A stretch of 36,474 nt of DNA from a virus, in IMG/VR virus record IMGVR_UViG_3300046777_000457, positions 1 through 36,474 of that record. One strand, 5' to 3'. Each line of letters begins with the position of its first letter. Positions within the stretch are counted from its first letter, which is position 1. Below are positions 36,273-36,474 of the stretch, in pieces. The notes below the pieces were generated by a model. It had not been told where the DNA came from and ran no database searches. It saw nothing but the letters and a program-made list of their open reading frames with translations. A program made the translations under genes and the position numbers.

Positions 36273-36474
36273 ATGTCTGAATATGGCATTGGGTCATCGC
36301 CAATTGCTGCCTCCTCCATCGGGGGAGTTGCAGATCTTGCGCTATTGCCTGTTCAGTCAAAACCAGACGACGCATTAGGTATTTCATCAGCGCCGATATC
36401 TGCTGCATCAATATCTGGTTCTGTAATAATTTCTTCAGTAATTATTTCAGAAGGTGTTGGTTCCGCGTCTGGTT
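36273..36474 (+). CDS. 5' part of the tail-fibre-like gene (continues at base 1)
   Basis: ATG 36273 with GAGGTAGG upstream opens a frame of 67 codons that runs off the window with no stop. The translation begins MSEYGIGSSPIAASSIGG and later has GISSAPISAASISG: two near copies of a Ser/Ile/Ala motif about 36 residues apart. This motif is typical of beta-rich phage tail proteins. The last base starts a codon completed by bases 1-2 (TCA), after which the frame stays open to 449. That gives about 216 residues with an Ig/PKD-like C-terminal part. The gene is therefore split only by how the sequence was opened. Confidence 0.75.
   Translation, partial: MSEYGIGSSPIAASSIGGVADLALLPVQSKPDDALGISSAPISAASISGSVIISSVIISEGVGSASG

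Noticed and set aside
1-36474. CRISPR arrays, insertion sequences, rRNA genes and long terminal repeats
   Set aside because: I looked for regularly spaced repeats, transposase frames and end duplications and saw none.

Overview
The window reads as the whole genome, or nearly all of it, of a small lytic tailed phage, probably a short-tailed (podovirus-type) phage. Every gene I can support is on the + strand. There is no integrase, no convincing lysogeny module, no RNA polymerase and no DNA polymerase. The last gene runs off the right edge without a stop and the first gene enters from the left edge without a start. Joining base 36474 to base 1 keeps one open frame of about 216 codons, which suggests a circular or circularly permuted genome opened inside a tail gene. 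The host is most likely an alphaproteobacterium: there is a GapR/DUF2312-type protein and a holin of the gene-transfer-agent 3TM type. This host call is an inference.

Layout. 1-1610: the end of the tail-fibre gene, then the lysis cassette (membrane-anchored coiled-coil protein, holin, GH108 endolysin). 1654-10977: tail nozzle/stabilisation-type protein, then a run of Gln/Ala-rich proteins and a transglycosylase-bearing protein resembling ejection (internal virion) proteins, interrupted by a PAPS-reductase-like PP-loop gene; it is closed by a terminator at 11008. 11129-15237: many small, tightly overlapping accessory genes, including a DnaA-domain-IV-like protein, a GapR-like protein, a secreted lytic transglycosylase, a minimal SGNH hydrolase and an HTH protein. 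15234-19867: recombination and replication genes (RuvC-like resolvase, PD-(D/E)XK exonuclease, Enc34-type ssDNA-binding protein, VapE-type primase/helicase). A non-coding AT-rich stretch with 12-bp iterons (19014-19285) is the best origin candidate.

19890-29395: a promoter with a dyad operator, small terminase, ParB-methyltransferase fusion, large terminase, a tRNA-Gly / HNH / tRNA-Thr island, small basic and cysteine-rich proteins, a glycosyltransferase and methyltransferase pair, and the P22-like portal. 29396-31691: a small protein, scaffold, SU10-type (DUF5309) major capsid protein and a strong terminator. 31707-36474: adaptor, tail-fibre-type proteins including a triple-LamG protein, then the split gene that closes the circle.

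The most interesting signals are the iteron region; acidic C-terminal tips ending in Phe on four consecutive replication proteins (resembling SSB / T7 gp2.5 tails); a DnaA-like plus GapR-like pair; the PP-loop gene inside the ejection-protein operon; and the promoter/operator dyad in front of the packaging genes. All family assignments are by eye from motifs; no database search was possible.
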